Under the pieces are notes generated by a model. That model saw only the letters and a list, made by a program, of their open reading frames with translations, did not search any database and was not told the DNA's origin. From assembly GCA_016177145.1 (NCBI GenBank), contig JACOVV010000110.1, forward strand, positions 1-7,089: DNA of 7,089 bases, read 5' to 3'. Below are positions 5,627 to 7,089 of this stretch, in pieces. Position 1 is the first letter of the stretch; the number at the start of each line of letters is the position of its first letter. A program made the position numbers and the translations under genes. Source of the DNA: Candidatus Omnitrophota bacterium. GTDB taxonomy: Bacteria > Omnitrophota > Gorgyraeia > JACOVV01.

Positions 5627-6900
5627 TCTCTTATTTGTCCTTCTCCTACGACAATGTATTTATACGAAGTCAGTTCTTCAAGGCCCATGGGTCCCCTGGC
5701 GTGAATCTTATCGGTACTAATCCCCATCTCAGCCCCCATGCCGAATTCGCCGCCATCGTTAAACCGCGTGGAGGTGTTCACAAACACGACGGAAGAATCC
5801 ACCCGCCGCGTGAATGTTTCCGCCGCCTTCTGACTGCGGGTAATGATCGCGTCGGAGTGCTGGGAACCGAAACGGCCGATATGCTCCACCGCCGATTCCA
5901 AATCATCCACAACGCGGACCGCTAAAATCAGATCCAGAAACTCTTTCCCCCAATCGCCGGAAACGGCCTTTTTCACTTTCGGATTTTCCCTGAACCGGCT
6001 GTCTTGGCGAAGAATTTTCAGCGCTTGGGCTGAGCAGCGCAATTCGACGCCGGCGTCAATCAGGCACTGAGCCGCTTTCGGCAGGAAAGCGGCGGCGACG
6101 CTTCTATGCACCAGCAGAGCTTCCACGGCGTTGCAGACTCCCGGCTTTTGAACTTTCGCGTTATAGACCACTTTCTCCGCTATCGCCAGATCGGCTTCTT
6201 CATCCACGTAAACATGACAAACCCCTTTGTAATGTTTGATCACAGGAATACGGGATTTTTCGCTTACCTCACGGATCAACCCCTCTCCTCCCCGGGGAAT
6301 AACAAGATTGATTTCGGAATCCATCTTCAGCAAAAGATCCACCGCTTTTCGGTCGGTGGTCGGCACATTCACCACCGTTCCTTTAGAGATCCCGGCGCTC
6401 TCCAGCGCCCGCGAAAACACTTCAATAATGGCGCGGTTAGAGCGCGCCGATTCGCTCCCTCCGCGTAAAATAACACTGTTCCCCGATTTCAGACAAAGCC
6501 CCGCGCAATCGCTGGTCACGTTGGGCCGGGATTCGTAGATGATCAGGATGACGCCGATCGGCACCCGGACTTTACGGATTTTGAGCCCGTTCGGGCGGTC
6601 CCATTCGCGGAGGGTTTCACCGACAGGGTCCTTCAGCGCAGCGATTTCCCGCAAAGACCGGCTCATCGCCTCAAGGCGTTTTTCATCCAGATAGAGACGC
6701 CCCATTAAGGCATCGGATAACTTGGCCCTCTTCGCGGATTGCATGTCTTTGGCGTTAGCGACAAGAATTGCGTCTCTCTGGGCCAATAACTCCACAGCCA
6801 TTTTCTTCAGCGCCTCGTTTTTCTTCTCCGTGGAAAGATTGGCCAATGCCCTTGAGGATTCTTTGGCATTTTTGGCAAGACGTAACAATATCTTTTTCAT
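5623..6900 (-). CDS. proA: Gamma-glutamyl phosphate reductase
   Basis: 425-residue cytoplasmic NADPH-dependent enzyme of the aldehyde dehydrogenase superfamily. It reduces gamma-glutamyl phosphate to glutamate-5-semialdehyde, the second step of proline synthesis after ProB. Seen in the sequence: VRVPIGVILIIYESRPNVT (111-129), LKSGNSVILRGGSES (137-151), PVIKHYKGVCHVYVD (219-233), the catalytic cysteine C256 in QKPGVCNAVE (251-260), FVNTSTRFNDGGEFGMGAEM (373-392) and GISTDKIHARGPMGLEEL (393-410). Length is normal and no key residue is missing. ATG start at 6900 with a weak GAGAG about 4 bases ahead. The hairpin cluster begins 12 bases upstream, so no promoter fits between it and the gene: transcription must come through the hairpins. 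A proB gene beyond the window edge would be the expected neighbour, but it is not visible. Confidence 0.97.
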   Translation of the reverse strand: MKKILLRLAKNAKESSRALANLSTEKKNEALKKMAVELLAQRDAILVANAKDMQSAKRAKLSDALMGRLYLDEKRLEAMSRSLREIAALKDPVGETLREWDRPNGLKIRKVRVPIGVILIIYESRPNVTSDCAGLCLKSGNSVILRGGSESARSNRAIIEVFSRALESAGISKGTVVNVPTTDRKAVDLLLKMDSEINLVIPRGGEGLIREVSEKSRIPVIKHYKGVCHVYVDEEADLAIAEKVVYNAKVQKPGVCNAVEALLVHRSVAAAFLPKAAQCLIDAGVELRCSAQALKILRQDSRFRENPKVKKAVSGDWGKEFLDLILAVRVVDDLESAVEHIGRFGSQHSDAIITRSQKAAETFTRRVDSSVVFVNTSTRFNDGGEFGMGAEMGISTDKIHARGPMGLEELTSYKYIVVGEGQIRE

Positions 6901-6911
6901 ATTCTCTCATT

Positions 6912-6938
6912 TGTAGGGGCAACCCCCTGTGGTTGCCC
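6912..6938. repeat. REP-like unit 1
   Basis: TGTAG head followed by an 8-base stem GGGCAACC (6917-6924), a 6-base loop CCCTGT and GGTTGCCC (6931-6938). The expected closing CCTACA is missing; the next unit begins 2 bases later, so this looks like a partial copy abutting unit 2. Confidence 0.7.
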
Positions 6939-6940
6939 GA

Positions 6941-6970
6941 TGTAGGGGCGAATAATCATTCGCCCCTACA
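6941..6970. repeat. REP-like unit 2, perfect 13-base inverted repeat
   Basis: TGTAGGGGCGAAT (6941-6953), loop AATC, then the exact reverse complement at 6958-6970. It is the most complete copy and defines the family ends TGTAGGGGC and GCCCCTACA. Confidence 0.85.
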
Positions 6971-6979
6971 ATTCGATTC

Positions 6980-7005
6980 GGGCGGGCACAAGGCCCGCCC
7001 CTACG
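6980..7005. repeat. REP-like unit 3
   Basis: Stem GGGCGGGC (6980-6987) with GCCCGCCC (6993-7000) around a 5-base loop ACAAG, closed on the right by CCTACG. The left TGTAG head is missing, so the unit is cut at the side facing unit 2. Confidence 0.7.
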
Positions 7006-7031
7006 TCAACGTTTGTTGCGATCAATCCAAC

Positions 7032-7060
7032 ATAGGGGCGAGGCATGCCTCGCCCTTACA
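7032..7060. repeat. REP-like unit 4
   Basis: A perfect 20-base palindrome at 7036-7055 (GGGCGAGGCA and its complement) that extends to 7033-7058 with one mismatch, which would be a G-U pair in RNA. Ends ATAGGGGC and GCCCTTACA are one-base variants of the family ends. Confidence 0.75.
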
Positions 7061-7089
7061 AAATATCCGTTTATCATAATATCACCAAC

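Larger units (their letters stand above)
6912..7060. repeat. Cluster of four REP-like inverted repeats with a TAGGGGC core
   Basis: Non-coding stretch in front of proA made of four hairpin units that share the head TGTAGGGGC or a close variant but have different stems: 6912-6938, 6941-6970, 6980-7005 and 7032-7060. Each is described separately. The arrangement resembles REP/BIME-type extragenic palindromes, which are dispersed by a REP-associated transposase; no such gene is in this window. As RNA the stems are GC-rich and could attenuate or stabilise the proA leader. I see no gene in the remaining bases up to 7089. Confidence 0.8.

Noticed and set aside
6106..6468. 120-residue open frame on the plus strand inside proA
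   Set aside because: It lies opposite a strongly conserved gene, has no recognisable domain and no good ribosome site; it is an antisense shadow. The other plus-strand frames inside argS, rsfS, the CorC genes and proA are rejected for the same reason.
6912..7060. CRISPR array
   Set aside because: The repeats are non-identical palindromes with spacers of 2 to about 26 bases and no cas gene nearby; this does not fit a CRISPR array.
7073..7078. TATGAT on the minus strand as a -10 box for proA
   Set aside because: The matching -35 would fall beyond the window edge, so it cannot be judged.

Overview
All supported genes in this 7.1 kb window lie on the minus strand and are tightly packed. They are housekeeping and conserved accessory genes of a bacterium of moderate GC (roughly 50% by eye). 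I see no phage, integrase, transposase, CRISPR array, rRNA or tRNA. The lineage cannot be fixed from the sequence. The gene set, the 49-residue zinc ribbon, the variant ArgS signature and the REP-like hairpin cluster would suit an uncultivated environmental lineage of the Omnitrophota/Elusimicrobiota/Nitrospirota sort. That is an impression, not a result.

Layout in the direction of transcription, from high to low coordinates. At 6901-7089 there is a non-coding stretch with four related GC-rich inverted repeats built on a TAGGGGC core, a REP-like family. Then come proA (gamma-glutamyl phosphate reductase, proline synthesis), nadD (nicotinate-nucleotide adenylyltransferase, NAD synthesis; its GTG start overlaps the proA stop by 4 bases), a full-length CorC/CNNM-type membrane protein with a CorC_HlyC tail (starts 4 bases after the nadD stop), and a second, shorter CorC/CNNM paralogue (overlaps the first by 8 bases). 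These four look like one transcription and translation unit whose promoter lies in or beyond the hairpin region.

A second unit begins at about 2800 with a good sigma70-type promoter (TTGACA, 18-base spacer, TATTCT). It holds a 49-residue Cys-rich zinc ribbon of the DUF5679 type, rsfS (ribosomal silencing factor), a GAF plus HD-GYP protein (probable cyclic-di-GMP phosphodiesterase) and argS (arginyl-tRNA synthetase), which runs off the low-coordinate end of the window. The unit therefore joins translation genes with a possible second-messenger enzyme.

I did not find a clearly new multi-gene system. The points worth a second look are the hairpin cluster directly in front of proA, the rsfS start (an ideal Shine-Dalgarno faces an ATA codon, while the usual-type start is a TTG 24 bases downstream), the SVAH in place of the HIGH motif in ArgS, the CorC pair in which one partner has lost both its tail domain and its second CBS signature, and the palindrome inside the promoter spacer.
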